Numbered from the stretch's first letter, positions 1 through 8,562 are shown. The stretch is 64,000 nucleotides of DNA from Malikia granosa (GCF_002980595.1 NZ_PVLQ01000023.1:78502-142501), one strand, 5' to 3'. A program made the numbers and translations. The notes: generated from the letters alone by a model not told the origin.

Positions 1-550
1 CATGCATGGTGATCATGGCACTGCTGACCACGCCTGCCAGCAGGGCGAAGGGATTGAGCAATTGCCAGAAGCTGCCGGTGTAGGTGGAGACCAAGTAGTC
101 GTTGAAGTGGAACGGTACCCCCTGCAGCAGGTTGCCAAACGCCACGCCGAAGATCAGCGGCGGCACCGCGCCCCCGATGAACAGGCCCCAGTCCCAGGTA
201 CTGCGCCAGGTGGCGTTGTGGATCTTGCTGCGGTAGTCGAATCCGACCGGGCGGAAGAACAGCGCCCACAGCACGGCCAGCATCGCCCAGTAGAAGCCGC
301 TGAAGGCCGTCGCGTAGACCAGTGGCCAGGCGGCGAAGATGGCGCCCCCTCCGGTGATGAACCAGACCTGGTTGCCGTCCCAGTGCGGGCCGACGGTGTT
401 GATGACCACCCGGCGCTCGATGTCATTCTTGCCGACGAAGGGCAGCAAGGTGCCCACGCCCATGTCATGGCCGTCCATGATGGCGAAGCCGACCAGCAGC
501 ACGCCAACCAGCAGCCACCAGATGACCTTGAGGATTTCGTAATCGAACAT
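1..550 (-). CDS. cydB: Cytochrome bd ubiquinol oxidase subunit II (partial)
   Basis: The N-terminal about 183 residues of CydB; the gene runs off the left edge of the window. CydB is the second membrane subunit of the quinol-oxidising, oxygen-reducing cytochrome bd complex in the inner membrane. The start [19 protein letters not shown] and the internal [10 protein letters not shown] and [12 protein letters not shown] segments are typical of the family. The ATG lies 13 bp after the cydA stop and is preceded by AAGGAG, so it is the third gene of a cydP-cydA-cydB operon. Start well supported; C-terminus not visible. Confidence 0.95.
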   Translation of the reverse strand, partial: MFDYEILKVIWWLLVGVLLVGFAIMDGHDMGVGTLLPFVGKNDIERRVVINTVGPHWDGNQVWFITGGGAIFAAWPLVYATAFSGFYWAMLAVLWALFFRPVGFDYRSKIHNATWRSTWDWGLFIGGAVPPLIFGVAFGNLLQGVPFHFNDYLVSTYTGSFWQLLNPFALLAGVVSSAMITMH

Positions 551-563
551 GGCAGCTTCTCCT

Positions 564-2120
564 TCAGGCGTGGACTTCGTTGTCGTAGCGGCCAGTGCCC
601 AGGCTGCCTGGGCCCTGGCGCGCGAACTTGACCATCAGGTACATCTCGACGATCAGCAGCACGGTGTAGAAGCCGACGAAGCCGGCCAGCGAACCGTACA
701 GGCTTTCGACACTGAGGGTCGAGACGCTCAGGTGCGTGGGCAGCACGCCATAGATGGTCCAGGGCTGGCGGCCGTACTCGGCGACAAACCAGCCGAGCTC
801 GCAGGCGATCCAGGGTGCCGGCAACATCCACAGCGCCCACTTGAGCAGCCAGGGGCGCTGCGTCATGCCACCAGGCTTGAGCGTGCTCCAGAAGCTCAGG
901 GTGAACAGGGCCAGCATCAGGAAGCCCAGGCCGACCATGACGCGAAAGCCCCAGAACATCGGCGCCACGCGCGGCACGGTGCTATCGACTGCCTTCTGAA
1001 TCATCTCAGGGGTGGCCTGGCGCACATCGACGACATATTTCTTCAGTAGCAGACCGAAGCCCAGGTCGGCCTTGTGCTGCTCGAACAACTGCAGCGCCGC
1101 GGCGTCCTGGCGGTTCTTGCGCAGGGCCTCGAGCGCGACGACGGCGTGGATGCCGCTTTCGATGCGCAGGCGGTTCTCGGCCTTGATCTCCTTGATGCCG
1201 GGAATTTCCTTGTCGAGCGAGCGCGTGCCGATCAGGCCCATGACCCAGGGAATCTCGATGGCCCAGTCGTTGGCCTGCTTGGCCTCGTTCGGCCAGGCGA
1301 TGACGTTGAAGCCAGCCGGCGCGGGCTCGGTCTCCCACATCGCCTCGATGGCGGCCATCTTGGTCTTCTGTGCCTCGCCGACCATGTAGCCCGACTCGTC
1401 GCCAAGCACGATCACGCTCAGCACCGAGGCCAGGCCGAAGGCCGATGCAACGCGGAAGCTGCGCTTGGCGAACTCGACATTGCGGCCCTTGAGCAGGTAC
1501 CAGGCCGAGATCGACAGCACGAACATCGCGCCCGTGACGTAACCGGCCGAGACCGTGTGCACGAACTTGGCCTGGGCATCGGGGTTGAACACCACGGCCC
1601 AGAAGTCGGTCATCTCCATGCGCATGGTCTGGAAGCTGAACTCGGCGCCGACCGGGTTCTGCATCCAGCCGTTGGCGATCAGGATCCAGAGCGCGCTCAG
1701 GTTGGTGCCGATGGCCATCAGCAGCGTCACCAGCAGATGCTGCGTCTTGGGCAGTCGGTCCCAGCCGAAAAAGAACAGCCCGATCATGGTCGACTCGAGG
1801 AAGAAGGCCATCAGGCCCTCGATTGCCAGTGGCGCGCCGAAGATGTCGCCAACGTAATGCGAGTAGTAGGCCCAGTTGGTGCCGAACTGGAACTCCAGAG
1901 TGATGCCAGTCGTCACGCCGAGCGCGAAGTTGATGCCGAAGAGCTTGCCCCAGAAGCGCGTCATGTCCTTCCAGACGGTCTTGCCCGTCATGACATAGAC
2001 GCTCTCCATGATCACCAGCAGCCAGACCATGCCGATGGTCAGTGGCACGAATAGGAAGTGGTACATCGCGGTCGCTGCAAATTGCAGCCGCGACAGGTCG
2101 ACCAGTTGGTCAGAAATCAT
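564..2120 (-). CDS. cydA: Cytochrome bd ubiquinol oxidase subunit I
   Basis: 518 residues, close to the usual CydA length. This is the haem-bearing subunit that oxidises quinol and reduces oxygen with high affinity. His21 ([12 protein letters not shown]) matches the haem b595 ligand near the N-terminus, and the Q-loop region (about residues 250-330, with [16 protein letters not shown]) and the [12 protein letters not shown] segment are present. The start overlaps the end of cydP by 11 bp, which suggests translational coupling. In many bacteria cytochrome bd is induced at low oxygen or by stress; an orphan Rieske gene lies just upstream. Confidence 0.97.
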   Translation of the reverse strand: MISDQLVDLSRLQFAATAMYHFLFVPLTIGMVWLLVIMESVYVMTGKTVWKDMTRFWGKLFGINFALGVTTGITLEFQFGTNWAYYSHYVGDIFGAPLAIEGLMAFFLESTMIGLFFFGWDRLPKTQHLLVTLLMAIGTNLSALWILIANGWMQNPVGAEFSFQTMRMEMTDFWAVVFNPDAQAKFVHTVSAGYVTGAMFVLSISAWYLLKGRNVEFAKRSFRVASAFGLASVLSVIVLGDESGYMVGEAQKTKMAAIEAMWETEPAPAGFNVIAWPNEAKQANDWAIEIPWVMGLIGTRSLDKEIPGIKEIKAENRLRIESGIHAVVALEALRKNRQDAAALQLFEQHKADLGFGLLLKKYVVDVRQATPEMIQKAVDSTVPRVAPMFWGFRVMVGLGFLMLALFTLSFWSTLKPGGMTQRPWLLKWALWMLPAPWIACELGWFVAEYGRQPWTIYGVLPTHLSVSTLSVESLYGSLAGFVGFYTVLLIVEMYLMVKFARQGPGSLGTGRYDNEVHA

Positions 2121-2301
2121 GACCTTGCTCCTTGCTTGAGTCAGTTATGGGGCGCATCAGCAGATGATGAGAAGCCCGCTCGGCATCCACCTCTACTTTC
2201 TGGTCGGCCAGGAAAAACCACCAGATTGCGGTCAGCAGCAGCAGCTTGATCGCTACGGCCCAGGCCAGCTTGCGTACCAGCGGATTGGGAGGATTTTTCA
2301 T
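2110..2301 (-). CDS. cydP: Cytochrome oxidase small subunit CydP
   Basis: 63-residue single-span membrane protein, MKNPPNPLVRKLAWAVAIKL followed by a TAIWWFF span and a charged ADQKVEVDAE tail, the pattern of the CydP family found next to cydAB. A GAGGG Shine-Dalgarno sits about 8 nt before the chosen ATG; a longer in-frame start upstream would run into the petA terminator. Its stop lies inside the first codons of cydA. Function of CydP in the bd complex is presumed rather than proven here. The start codon region on the plus strand reads TTTTTCAT, which equals the classical Tn4371 attachment core. Confidence 0.8.
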   Translation of the reverse strand: MKNPPNPLVRKLAWAVAIKLLLLTAIWWFFLADQKVEVDAERASHHLLMRPITDSSKEQGHDF

Positions 2302-2317
2302 GCCTGCGCCCTCTTGT

Positions 2318-2343
2318 AAAAAAGCCCATCCGGTAGAACGGGC
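2318..2343 (-). terminator. Rho-independent terminator after petA
   Basis: On the minus strand an 8-bp stem (with G-U pairs) around a UACC loop is followed by six T residues, 50 bp after the Rieske stop and just before cydP. A diverged copy with the same stem, loop size and flanking sequence occurs at 55463-55489. Confidence 0.7.
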
Positions 2344-2392
2344 CAAATCAGCACCATGAGTGGCTTTGCTGAAAACCGGTTGTGACCCTGTC

Positions 2393-3016
2393 TCAAGCTT
2401 TCGCAGCTTGATCTTCGCCGATCAGCAGCTTGCTGTCATCCAAGTAGAAGTGCGGCGGGATTTCGAGGTTGGTCGGAGCTGGCTTGTTGGCGAAGACGCG
2501 ACCCGCCAGATCGAAGGTCGACCCGTGACAGGGGCAGAAGAATCCTCCCGGCCAGTCTGCCGGTACGCTCGGGTTGGCCGAACCCTTGGCAACGTTGACT
2601 GGCGAGCAACCGAGGTGGGTGCAGATGCCGACCGCTACCAAGACTTCAGGCTTGATTGATCGCTGAGTGTTCTTGGCATAGTCAGGCTGATCGCTGCGGT
2701 TGGACGCTGGATCGGCCAGCCCGGGAATCTGCTCCAGCTCGGCGAGCTGCTCGGGCGTGCGGTGCATGATCCATACTGGCTTGCCACGCCATTCAACCAC
2801 CTTGAGCTCGCCCGGAGCCAGGCTGGAGATATCGACCTCGACCGAGGCTCCAGCCGCCTTGGCACGTTCGCTAGGTGCAAAGCTCGAAACAAAAGGTACG
2901 GCCGTGGCTGCGGCTGCAGCTGCACCTGCCATGCTGGTAAGGGTCAGCCAGCGACGGCGTTCTACATCTATGCCCTGGGCTCTGGCATGTTCGTCAAGGG
3001 GTAGATCTGAGGTCAT
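2393..3016 (-). CDS. petA: Orphan Rieske iron-sulfur protein (PetA-type)
   Basis: 207 residues. The N-terminus ERRRWLTLTSMAGAAAAAA resembles a twin-arginine signal/anchor of bc1 Rieske subunits. The [2Fe-2S] ligand motifs are intact: C132-T-H-L-G-C137 and C161-P-C-H-G-S166. In a bc1 complex this subunit transfers electrons from quinol to cytochrome c1, but no petB or petC lies beside it; its neighbours are cytochrome bd genes and a sigma54 activator. A sigma54-type promoter lies 33-47 bp upstream. A decayed second copy is found at 55463-55888. Whether it joins a bc1 complex encoded elsewhere or serves another role is open. Confidence 0.93.
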   Translation of the reverse strand: MTSDLPLDEHARAQGIDVERRRWLTLTSMAGAAAAAATAVPFVSSFAPSERAKAAGASVEVDISSLAPGELKVVEWRGKPVWIMHRTPEQLAELEQIPGLADPASNRSDQPDYAKNTQRSIKPEVLVAVGICTHLGCSPVNVAKGSANPSVPADWPGGFFCPCHGSTFDLAGRVFANKPAPTNLEIPPHFYLDDSKLLIGEDQAAKA

Positions 3017-3048
3017 GACAAGTCTTTCGTGGATTTGTGCTCATTTAC

Positions 3049-3063
3049 TCAAGAAACGTGCCA
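3049..3063 (-). promoter_or_regulatory. Sigma54 (-24/-12) promoter of petA
   Basis: On the minus strand the sequence reads TGGCACG-TTTC-TTGA, matching the sigma54 consensus TGGCACG-N4-TTGC except for the last base. It lies 33 bp from the petA ATG, leaving a short leader of about 20 nt. The divergent neighbour encodes a sigma54 activator, which strengthens the call. Confidence 0.65.
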
Positions 3064-3184
3064 TATTTCTCTTGCTCCCATTTTCTTTTTATTATTGAAA
3101 ATATTTCTTTTAAATCAATAACTTGATGGCATCTTTCCGGCTGACTCCCCAACGTAGATCTGAAGACAAGGCATCTTCTGTCAC

Positions 3185-3248
3185 TGACATTTGTCAAAAA
3201 TGTCTGACATAGTGATGCAATCCTGCTACCTTCTGGTCTGTCATGACA
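3185..3248. promoter_or_regulatory. Cluster of TGTCA palindromes, candidate activator sites
   Basis: Three palindromes sharing TGTCA/TGACA arms: TGACA-TT-TGTCA (3185-3196), TGTC-T-GACA (3201-3209) and TGTCATGACA (3239-3248, overlapping the activator start codon). A related GGTCATGACA covers the petA start (3011-3020). The cluster lies about 120-200 bp upstream of the petA sigma54 promoter, where enhancer-binding activators usually bind, and could also serve autoregulation. Confidence 0.5.
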
Positions 3249-4655
3249 AATAACGTTTCATCTGATTCCCAGTCCCAGTCCCAGCCGATCTTGAGCCCTG
3301 ACCGTGCCGAACTGACCTCTTTTCTCGAGGGCTTGCCTGAGCCGCACATCCTGTGCGATCCGGACTACCGCATCGTTGCGGCCAACCAGGCCTATCGGCA
3401 CCTGTACGGAGGTGAGGGAGAACTGACTGGCAGAACCTGTTATGAGGTTTCACATCACTTTGACCGGCCTTGCGATCAGGCGGGCGAATCCTGTCCGATG
3501 GCGCGTGCACGCGAATCAGGCCAACGCGAGCGCATACTGCACCTGCACCACACCTCTTGCGGGCAGAGCTACGTCAATATCGAGCTGACTCCCCTGCTGA
3601 ATCCCCGTGGAGAGATGACGGGCTACATCGAGAAAATGGAGACCGTGCAGCATGCTCACCTGCAGCCACAAGCACAGGGTCTGATCGGGCGTAGTCCAGC
3701 CTTTCGCCAGATGCTGGCCTTGGTGATGCGGATCGCCCCAACCGATTCCGCCGTGATGCTGCTCGGCGAGACCGGCACCGGCAAGGACTTGGTGGCGCAA
3801 ACGCTGCACGCCTCCAGCCAGCGTGCTGCAAAACCATTTGTGCCAGTAGACTGCTCCAGTTTGACCGAAACACTGTTCGAAAGCGAGTTGTTCGGTCACG
3901 AACGAGGAGCCTTCACTGATGCGCATCGAGCCAAAGCCGGCTTGGTCGAAACCGCTCATGAAGGCACGCTCTTTCTTGACGAGGTCGGAGACATTCCTCT
4001 CACGATGCAGGTCAAATTGCTGCGCTTGCTTGAGAACGGCGTGTATCGCAGGGTCGGGAGCACTGAGCAGCGCCAAGCCGACGTGCGTATCATCTCGGCT
4101 ACGCACCGCGACTTGCCGACCATGGTGCGCGAGGGTCGCTTTCGCGAAGACCTCTATCATCGCCTGTGCACTTTTCCGATCCGTCTGCCCCCGCTCAGAG
4201 CTCGCGCAGACGATCTGCCCCTGTTGGCAGACAGCCTACTGAGCCGTCTGATGCCGCAGCGCCGCATCAAGCTAACATCCGACGCGCTGGAATTGCTGGG
4301 TCATCAGCCTTTTCATGGCAACGTGCGCGAACTGCGCAACCTGCTTGAGCGTGCCATCGTATTGACCGACGACACGCAGATTGGAGTAGAGGCTGTGGAG
4401 TGGGCGCTTCAACTTGACCGGGATCTGCTGAAAGACCCGCAGGACGGAGCCAAGGAGTCAACCTTGTCAGGATCACACTTGCCGATGGGGGGCACCGCAG
4501 AGGGGACACTGCGGGGTTCCTGGCAGCGGCTGCGAGTTGAACAGTTGCGCGAGCGCTTGCAAGGCTGGAGTGGCACCCGGACCGAACTGGCACGTGAGTT
4601 GGGCGTCAGCGAGCGGACGCTTTATCGCAAGCTCAAAGCCTTGGGCATGGTGTGA
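3243..4655 (+). CDS. Sigma54-dependent activator with PAS sensor
   Basis: 470 residues. A PAS-like sensor (about 25-135) contains five cysteines (C38, C66, C77, C84, C106), suggesting redox, metal or haem sensing. The AAA+ domain has Walker A GETGTGK (175-181), Walker B GTLFLDEV (241-248) and a sigma54-contact loop reading GAFTDA (222-227) instead of the usual GAFTGA. The C-terminus is a Fis-type helix-turn-helix (RTELARELGVSERTLYRKLK). Transcribed divergently from petA, whose upstream region has a sigma54 promoter and palindromes, so petA and possibly cydPAB are the likely targets (inference). The signal is unknown. Confidence 0.9.
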   Translation: MTNNVSSDSQSQSQPILSPDRAELTSFLEGLPEPHILCDPDYRIVAANQAYRHLYGGEGELTGRTCYEVSHHFDRPCDQAGESCPMARARESGQRERILHLHHTSCGQSYVNIELTPLLNPRGEMTGYIEKMETVQHAHLQPQAQGLIGRSPAFRQMLALVMRIAPTDSAVMLLGETGTGKDLVAQTLHASSQRAAKPFVPVDCSSLTETLFESELFGHERGAFTDAHRAKAGLVETAHEGTLFLDEVGDIPLTMQVKLLRLLENGVYRRVGSTEQRQADVRIISATHRDLPTMVREGRFREDLYHRLCTFPIRLPPLRARADDLPLLADSLLSRLMPQRRIKLTSDALELLGHQPFHGNVRELRNLLERAIVLTDDTQIGVEAVEWALQLDRDLLKDPQDGAKESTLSGSHLPMGGTAEGTLRGSWQRLRVEQLRERLQGWSGTRTELARELGVSERTLYRKLKALGMV

Positions 4656-4952
4656 GCAGGGCTGCCTGGTCAGGCAGCGGTTGGCAATCACTTGAGGGAG
4701 GCAAGCAGGGACTGGCTGTCGTGCAGCAGGCAGGACGGAAGTCCTGCATCCGGGCGGCGACGGACTTGCCGGAGCCCTCACCTTCGTCAACTGACATGCG
4801 GACCATGCCAGTGGAAGTGCAGATCTCGACCACATCGACTTACCCGGTCGACACGAGCATGGCCTGGGCGGCCAGCGGCATCAGGGCGTTCACACCAGCA
4901 CCAGCATGGATAACCATGCGGTGGGGCGGCGAATCGGGCAACGCTGCGACAT
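4633..4952 (-). pseudogene. Decayed DUF2946-family protein
   Basis: Reading the minus strand from an ATG at 4952 gives MSQRCPIRRPTAWLSMLVLV and then a stop. Shifting frame gives NALMPLAAQAMLVSTG, a second in-frame stop, and then VDVVEICTSTGMVRMSVDEG. Together these resemble DUF2946 membrane-associated proteins (RPTAWL start, LMPLA segment, ICTxxGM motif). One frameshift and one stop interrupt the frame, so it is called a pseudogene. The family assignment rests on motif memory only. Confidence 0.45.
4661..4678 (+). terminator. Stem-loop after the sigma54 activator
   Basis: Perfect 8-bp inverted repeat GCTGCCTG-GT-CAGGCAGC starting 5 bp after the activator stop. There is no T-tract, so it may be a weak terminator or an RNA-stabilising hairpin. 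Confidence 0.35.
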
Positions 4953-5032
4953 TTGAAAAATATAGGGTGAGATGAAATCAGAACAGTCAAGCCAGAATAT
5001 ACTCCACGTAGTATTTCTCAGACGGAGCATCT

Positions 5033-5224
5033 ATGAAAAACAATATCGGCGGCATCGATCGTGTGCTGCGAATCGTGGTTGGGGCTGCGCTCGTCGCTTC
5101 AGCTGTGGGTGGTTTCGTCGGAGCCTGGGGCTACATCGGCTTACTGCCGCTGTTGACCGGCTTGGTGGGCTGGTGCGGTCTTTACAGCTTGCTGGGCAAG
5201 AGCACCTGCTCGCTCAGAAAGTGA
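5033..5224 (+). CDS. DUF2892 (YgaP-like transmembrane) protein
   Basis: 63 residues with two hydrophobic spans and the family pattern MKNNIGGIDRVLRIVVGAAL, then GYIGLLPLLTGLVGWCGLYS and a C-terminal cysteine (STCSLRK). DUF2892 segments form the membrane part of YgaP-type rhodaneses. Here the rhodanese is separate, at 55979-56341, and the two would be close neighbours without the ICE. A role in sulfur or thiol handling is plausible but inferred. Confidence 0.8.
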   Translation: MKNNIGGIDRVLRIVVGAALVASAVGGFVGAWGYIGLLPLLTGLVGWCGLYSLLGKSTCSLRK

Positions 5225-5305
5225 ACTTGGTCGCGCCAGATTCAGCAAAACTGCGGACCGTATTCGGCTAGCAGCCGCAAATCCCTTTAGACAAGCAGAA
5301 AAGAA

Positions 5306-5659
5306 ATGAGCACTTTCGATCATGCGGGCCTGATAAAAGACATCAATGCGAACCTGGCCCCGTTGCGCCAAGCGCAGCCAGAAGCGATGAGCGGTTTTGC
5401 CAAGCTGGCCCAAGCTTCGATGGCAGAGGGGGCGATCAGCGCCAAGCACAAGGAACTGATAGCACTGGCAATCGGCATCAGCCAGCGCTGCTCGGGCTGC
5501 ATCGGCTTCCACGTCAAGGCACTGATCAAGCTGGGCTGCACCCGTGCCGAACTCGAGGAAATGCTGACGGTCTGCGTCTATATGGGCGGCGGGCCCGCGC
5601 TGATGTACGCGTCCGAAGCCCTCGCTGCCTGGGAAAAAATGCAGCCAGCCCAGGCGTAA
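5306..5659 (+). CDS. Carboxymuconolactone decarboxylase/AhpD-family protein
   Basis: 117 residues, a single CMD-like domain with the AhpD-type redox motif C62-S-G-C65 followed by H69 (RCSGCIGFHV). Proteins with this motif act as thiol-disulfide oxidoreductases or peroxidases. The gene follows the DUF2892 gene by 81 bp on the same strand and is the last chromosomal gene before the ICE. A peroxide or thiol role fits the stress genes on the other side of the ICE. The exact substrate is unknown. Confidence 0.85.
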   Translation: MSTFDHAGLIKDINANLAPLRQAQPEAMSGFAKLAQASMAEGAISAKHKELIALAIGISQRCSGCIGFHVKALIKLGCTRAELEEMLTVCVYMGGGPALMYASEALAAWEKMQPAQA

Positions 5660-5773
5660 GCGTTGCGGGTCTTGAAACCCTCAAGCCCAACATCACTCCA
5701 GCCAAGTAGCGCAGTTCGAGAGAGAGACCACCGGGAGGCTTTGTTCCGGGCGTTCAGCTACTTCCATAGAGGC

Positions 5774-5781
5774 ATAAAAAA
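5774..5781. repeat. Candidate attachment repeat, trbI end
   Basis: ATAAAAAA, 115 bp after the last left-hand chromosomal gene and 273 bp before the DUF2274 stop. It is matched in the same orientation at 55461-55468. Joining the flanks at this repeat restores a continuous terminator T-tract. Confidence 0.5.
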
Positions 5782-5997
5782 TGTTCGGTGTCAAGTATTT
5801 TCAAGGCATCCCATTTGGCCTGAAACCTTATACGAGACAGCAAGTTAGCTCTGTATCGTGCCACCCGATGGCACCTCGGCGGTGTGGGCTAGGTGCCACA
5901 TGAGAGCGTTGGGAGAGAAAGCCGGATCGCGCTACATCGGACACGGAGTGCAGCGTCGGCAACCGACCTGAACTCCCATATTACCGGCTTCCCAAAC

Positions 5998-6030
5998 GAA
6001 GAACGCACGGCCTGGAGCCGCGCGTTCTTC
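5998..6030 (-). terminator. Hairpin ending the trb operon
   Basis: Perfect 9-bp arms GAAGAACGC/GCGTTCTTC with a GC-rich inner stem, 24 bp downstream of the DUF2274 stop on the minus strand. The following minus-strand bases are GTTTG, a weak T-tract. The rest of 5782-6053 shows no credible gene. Confidence 0.5.
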
Positions 6031-6053
6031 ATTAAATCTATGTCGGAGCATCG

Positions 6054-6302
6054 TCATCCTGACTTCGGGGTGGCGACGGCCTTGGCCTTGCCACCCCGCT
6101 TGAATCCCCGATCCCCCGCCATGAAGGCTTCGAGCATGTGCGGGATCAGCGTGGCCGCATCGACCGCTTCGCCATAGGTCTGCGCATGAAGAGCGGCGTA
6201 CCGGTCTAGATCCATTTTCAGGCTGGCTGGACAAGCGAATGTCAGCTTGGTGCTGCTGGTCGATGGCAGCGGCCCAAGCCGGAGTTTTCTGGCCATGTTC
6301 AT
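6054..6302 (-). CDS. DUF2274 protein, end of trb operon
   Basis: 82 residues, MNMARKLRLGPLPSTSSTKL then a helical ACPASLKMDLDRYAALHAQ region. DUF2274 proteins regularly follow trbI in Tn4371-type elements; the fold looks like a small ribbon-helix-helix-related protein, so a regulatory role is possible. The start overlaps the trbI stop as ATGA, so it is translated with the operon. A second ATG two codons in is an alternative start. Molecular function unknown. Confidence 0.85.
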   Translation of the reverse strand: MNMARKLRLGPLPSTSSTKLTFACPASLKMDLDRYAALHAQTYGEAVDAATLIPHMLEAFMAGDRGFKRGGKAKAVATPKSG

Positions 6303-7561
6303 CGGGCACCTCCACGCTGAAGAAAGAGCGGCTGGTAAGGTCGAACCTGTAAATCCCTTGCCACGATGATCCGCACCGGCAACCCCGGCCGCGCTGTCAG
6401 CGTCGGCTGGATGTTCATGTTGCGCCGGGTCATCTCCTGCCCCACTTGGTTCACACTGTCCTGCAGACCATCGCGCCCGGCAATGACGATGCGGTTGCCG
6501 TTCTGCCGATTCTCCGGCGCGGCCAACTCGGCGCCGATACCCAGCAGCGTGGTCAGCGCCGCCCCGGCAAAGATGCGGCCCCAATGCTGATCCACTTCAT
6601 CCTCCAACCCTGCGTAGCCCGCAGGATCGGTGCCGACAAGGTTGTCGAGCGTCAGCGAGGATGTGTCTGGCAAGATGATCCGGTTCCACACCATCTGCAC
6701 CCGGCTCTGCCCGAAGCTCACCTGGCTGTTGTATTTGCCCAAAATGCGCGAGCCCTGCGGAATCAGCAGGAACCTGCCCGTAGCCGTGTCATAGACCGGC
6801 TCCGTCACCGTGGCGATCACATCGCCCGGCAGGTCGGACTTGATGCCTGTGACCAGCGCCGCTGCGATCACCGTCCCGGCCATCACCTGGTACGGCGAGG
6901 CTGGCATTTGGAGATTGCCGGAATTGCGAGTCTCCTTGGAGCCGCCTTTCAGGAACGCCTCTTTCTGGTCTTGCCGGTTCTGCACGGTGGTGGGATCACT
7001 GGGCTGGGCCGCCGTCGAGGCCGGACCGGCCGCCAGCGGATCGAACCCTGCCAAGGCGTTGGCCATGCCGGGTGCTCCGGGCGCCGCCTGCGCGACAGCG
7101 CCAGCGGCTTGGCCCGGCTTTCCCGAGCGGAAGAACACCGCCGAAGCCGCCGCCGCTTCGGCCTCCTTGCGCAAGGCGTCGTTGGGATCATGTCCCGGCG
7201 GCATGTAGGTGGGCTGCTGCGCCGCCACGATGGCCGGCCCCAGGTCGCCCGGCAGCGGCGGCCCCAGCTCGGGCGCCTTCGGCAGTTTCGAGTAATCGGA
7301 CGGCAACCCATCCAGCCCTTCGGACTTTGAGACCCGATCCACGTTGTACAGCTCGTTCTGCCAGCCTGCGCCGCGCCGGTGCGGCTGCAGGGCCCAGATC
7401 GTGGCCCCGAGCACGGCGACCGACAGGCCGCCGGTGAGCATGGCCAGCGTGCGCCGGTTCAGGCGCGTGACCGGGCGCGGCTGGGCGCGCAACGCCATCG
7501 CTTCGGGCGCCGCCTTGCCCCCCTGAGAAGTGGCATGGTCGGGGGTGTTGTCTTGGCTCAT
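6299..7561 (-). CDS. trbI: Conjugal transfer protein TrbI (VirB10-like)
   Basis: 420 residues. TrbI spans inner and outer membranes in the mating-pair type IV secretion channel. One N-terminal membrane span (LAMLTGGLSVAVLGATIWAL) is followed by a proline/alanine-rich periplasmic linker and the VirB10 domain with GDVIATVTEPVYDTATGRFL, IPQGSRILGKYNS and the C-terminal PGLPVRIIVARDL. The ATG at 7561 is chosen because GGAGG lies 8 nt upstream; an upstream TTG overlapping the trbG stop is too close to that site. Confidence 0.95.
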   Translation of the reverse strand: MSQDNTPDHATSQGGKAAPEAMALRAQPRPVTRLNRRTLAMLTGGLSVAVLGATIWALQPHRRGAGWQNELYNVDRVSKSEGLDGLPSDYSKLPKAPELGPPLPGDLGPAIVAAQQPTYMPPGHDPNDALRKEAEAAAASAVFFRSGKPGQAAGAVAQAAPGAPGMANALAGFDPLAAGPASTAAQPSDPTTVQNRQDQKEAFLKGGSKETRNSGNLQMPASPYQVMAGTVIAAALVTGIKSDLPGDVIATVTEPVYDTATGRFLLIPQGSRILGKYNSQVSFGQSRVQMVWNRIILPDTSSLTLDNLVGTDPAGYAGLEDEVDQHWGRIFAGAALTTLLGIGAELAAPENRQNGNRIVIAGRDGLQDSVNQVGQEMTRRNMNIQPTLTARPGLPVRIIVARDLQVRPYQPLFLQRGGAR

Positions 7562-7563
7562 GC

Positions 7564-8562
7564 TCAATTCCTCCGTGCCACGCCATCGGTGCGCTCAATT
7601 CGCACCACGGCGCCCTTATCGCCACCCAGGCGCAGCTCGGCCGCACCAAACAGCCGATCCACGATGTAGTACGGCGAGCGGAAGCGGTAGTTCACCAGTT
7701 GTCCGTCGCCTTGCGCGCCGATCACGAACATTGGCGGTAGCTCGCCTTGAGCGATGCCCGCCGGAAACTGGATATAGACCTTCTCGCCATCGTCAAAGGC
7801 CCGCAACGGCTTCCACGGCGGATTGCTGCCGCTGACCGCGTAGCGGAAACGGATCTTCTCCAGCGACAGCCCGGCATCGACCGGCGCGGCGGCGCTGGCC
7901 GCTTGTGCCTGGCGCTGCAGGGCCAGCATCCTGTCCTTGGGGTATTCCCAGGACACCGAAGCCATCCATGTCTTCTCGGTCGAAGTCAGTTCTAGCAGGT
8001 AGGTGCGCCGACTGGTCGTGATGACCAAATTGGTCTTGAGGCCCGAGCGGATGGGCTTGACCATCACATTGACGCGCAGCGCATCGCCGCTGCCGCTCGA
8101 TGTGTCGCCCACGATCCAGCGCACCGTGTCACCGGCAGCCACCGTCACCAGTTCCTCGCCCGGCTGGAGCGCGATCACGGTCACGCGACCCACGGCCGCA
8201 TAGACCTGGTACAGCGCGCCATCAGTGAACGGCCAGACCTGGATGGCGTTCACATAGCCCTCGCGTGTGGGCGCAACACGGGCCTCCGTGTTCGCACGGG
8301 TCACGCGCACCTTCTCGTCGGGCGATTCCAGTGTGGCCTTGGCATCACCGGCCAGCGGCTTCATCTGTCCAGGCAGTGCCAGCACCTCGGGCACGGTCAC
8401 GACCTCCACGGGCTTCGGCGCCTCGGGCAGCGGCTGGGCCTGCACCGGCCCATCCAACGAGATGGATGGCGGCGGAGTCCCCTGCGTGGCGCAGCCCGAG
8501 AACAAAACGGTGGATGCCAGTAGGATCACAGGCAAGGCGGGTTTACGGAAATGTCCATTCAT
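7564..8562 (-). CDS. trbG: Conjugal transfer protein TrbG (VirB9-like)
   Basis: 332 residues. An N-terminal lipoprotein signal ends in FSGC (Cys24), fitting an outer-membrane-associated core subunit of the conjugation channel. The VirB9-type segments are YQVYAAVGRVTVIALQPGEE and, near the C-terminus, PPMFVIGAQGDGQLVNYRFR. The start overlaps the trbF stop (ATGA). An upstream in-frame extension lacks signal-peptide character and was rejected. Works with TrbF and TrbI. Confidence 0.95.
   Translation of the reverse strand: MNGHFRKPALPVILLASTVLFSGCATQGTPPPSISLDGPVQAQPLPEAPKPVEVVTVPEVLALPGQMKPLAGDAKATLESPDEKVRVTRANTEARVAPTREGYVNAIQVWPFTDGALYQVYAAVGRVTVIALQPGEELVTVAAGDTVRWIVGDTSSGSGDALRVNVMVKPIRSGLKTNLVITTSRRTYLLELTSTEKTWMASVSWEYPKDRMLALQRQAQAASAAAPVDAGLSLEKIRFRYAVSGSNPPWKPLRAFDDGEKVYIQFPAGIAQGELPPMFVIGAQGDGQLVNYRFRSPYYIVDRLFGAAELRLGGDKGAVVRIERTDGVARRN

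Noticed and set aside
1074..2054. Plus-strand frame opposite cydA
   Set aside because: Antisense to a clear CydA; His/Asp/Gln-rich translation without motifs.
2294..2301. TTTTTCAT as the left end of the ICE
   Set aside because: No matching copy near the integrase end, and the genes between 2301 and 5659 look chromosomal.
5033..5040. ATGAAAAA (complement of the Tn4371 core) as an ICE end
   Set aside because: It is the start codon region of the DUF2892 gene and has no partner at the integrase end.
5893..6177. Plus-strand frame at the trbI end of the ICE
   Set aside because: Overlaps the DUF2274 gene and a terminator hairpin; no ribosome site or family.
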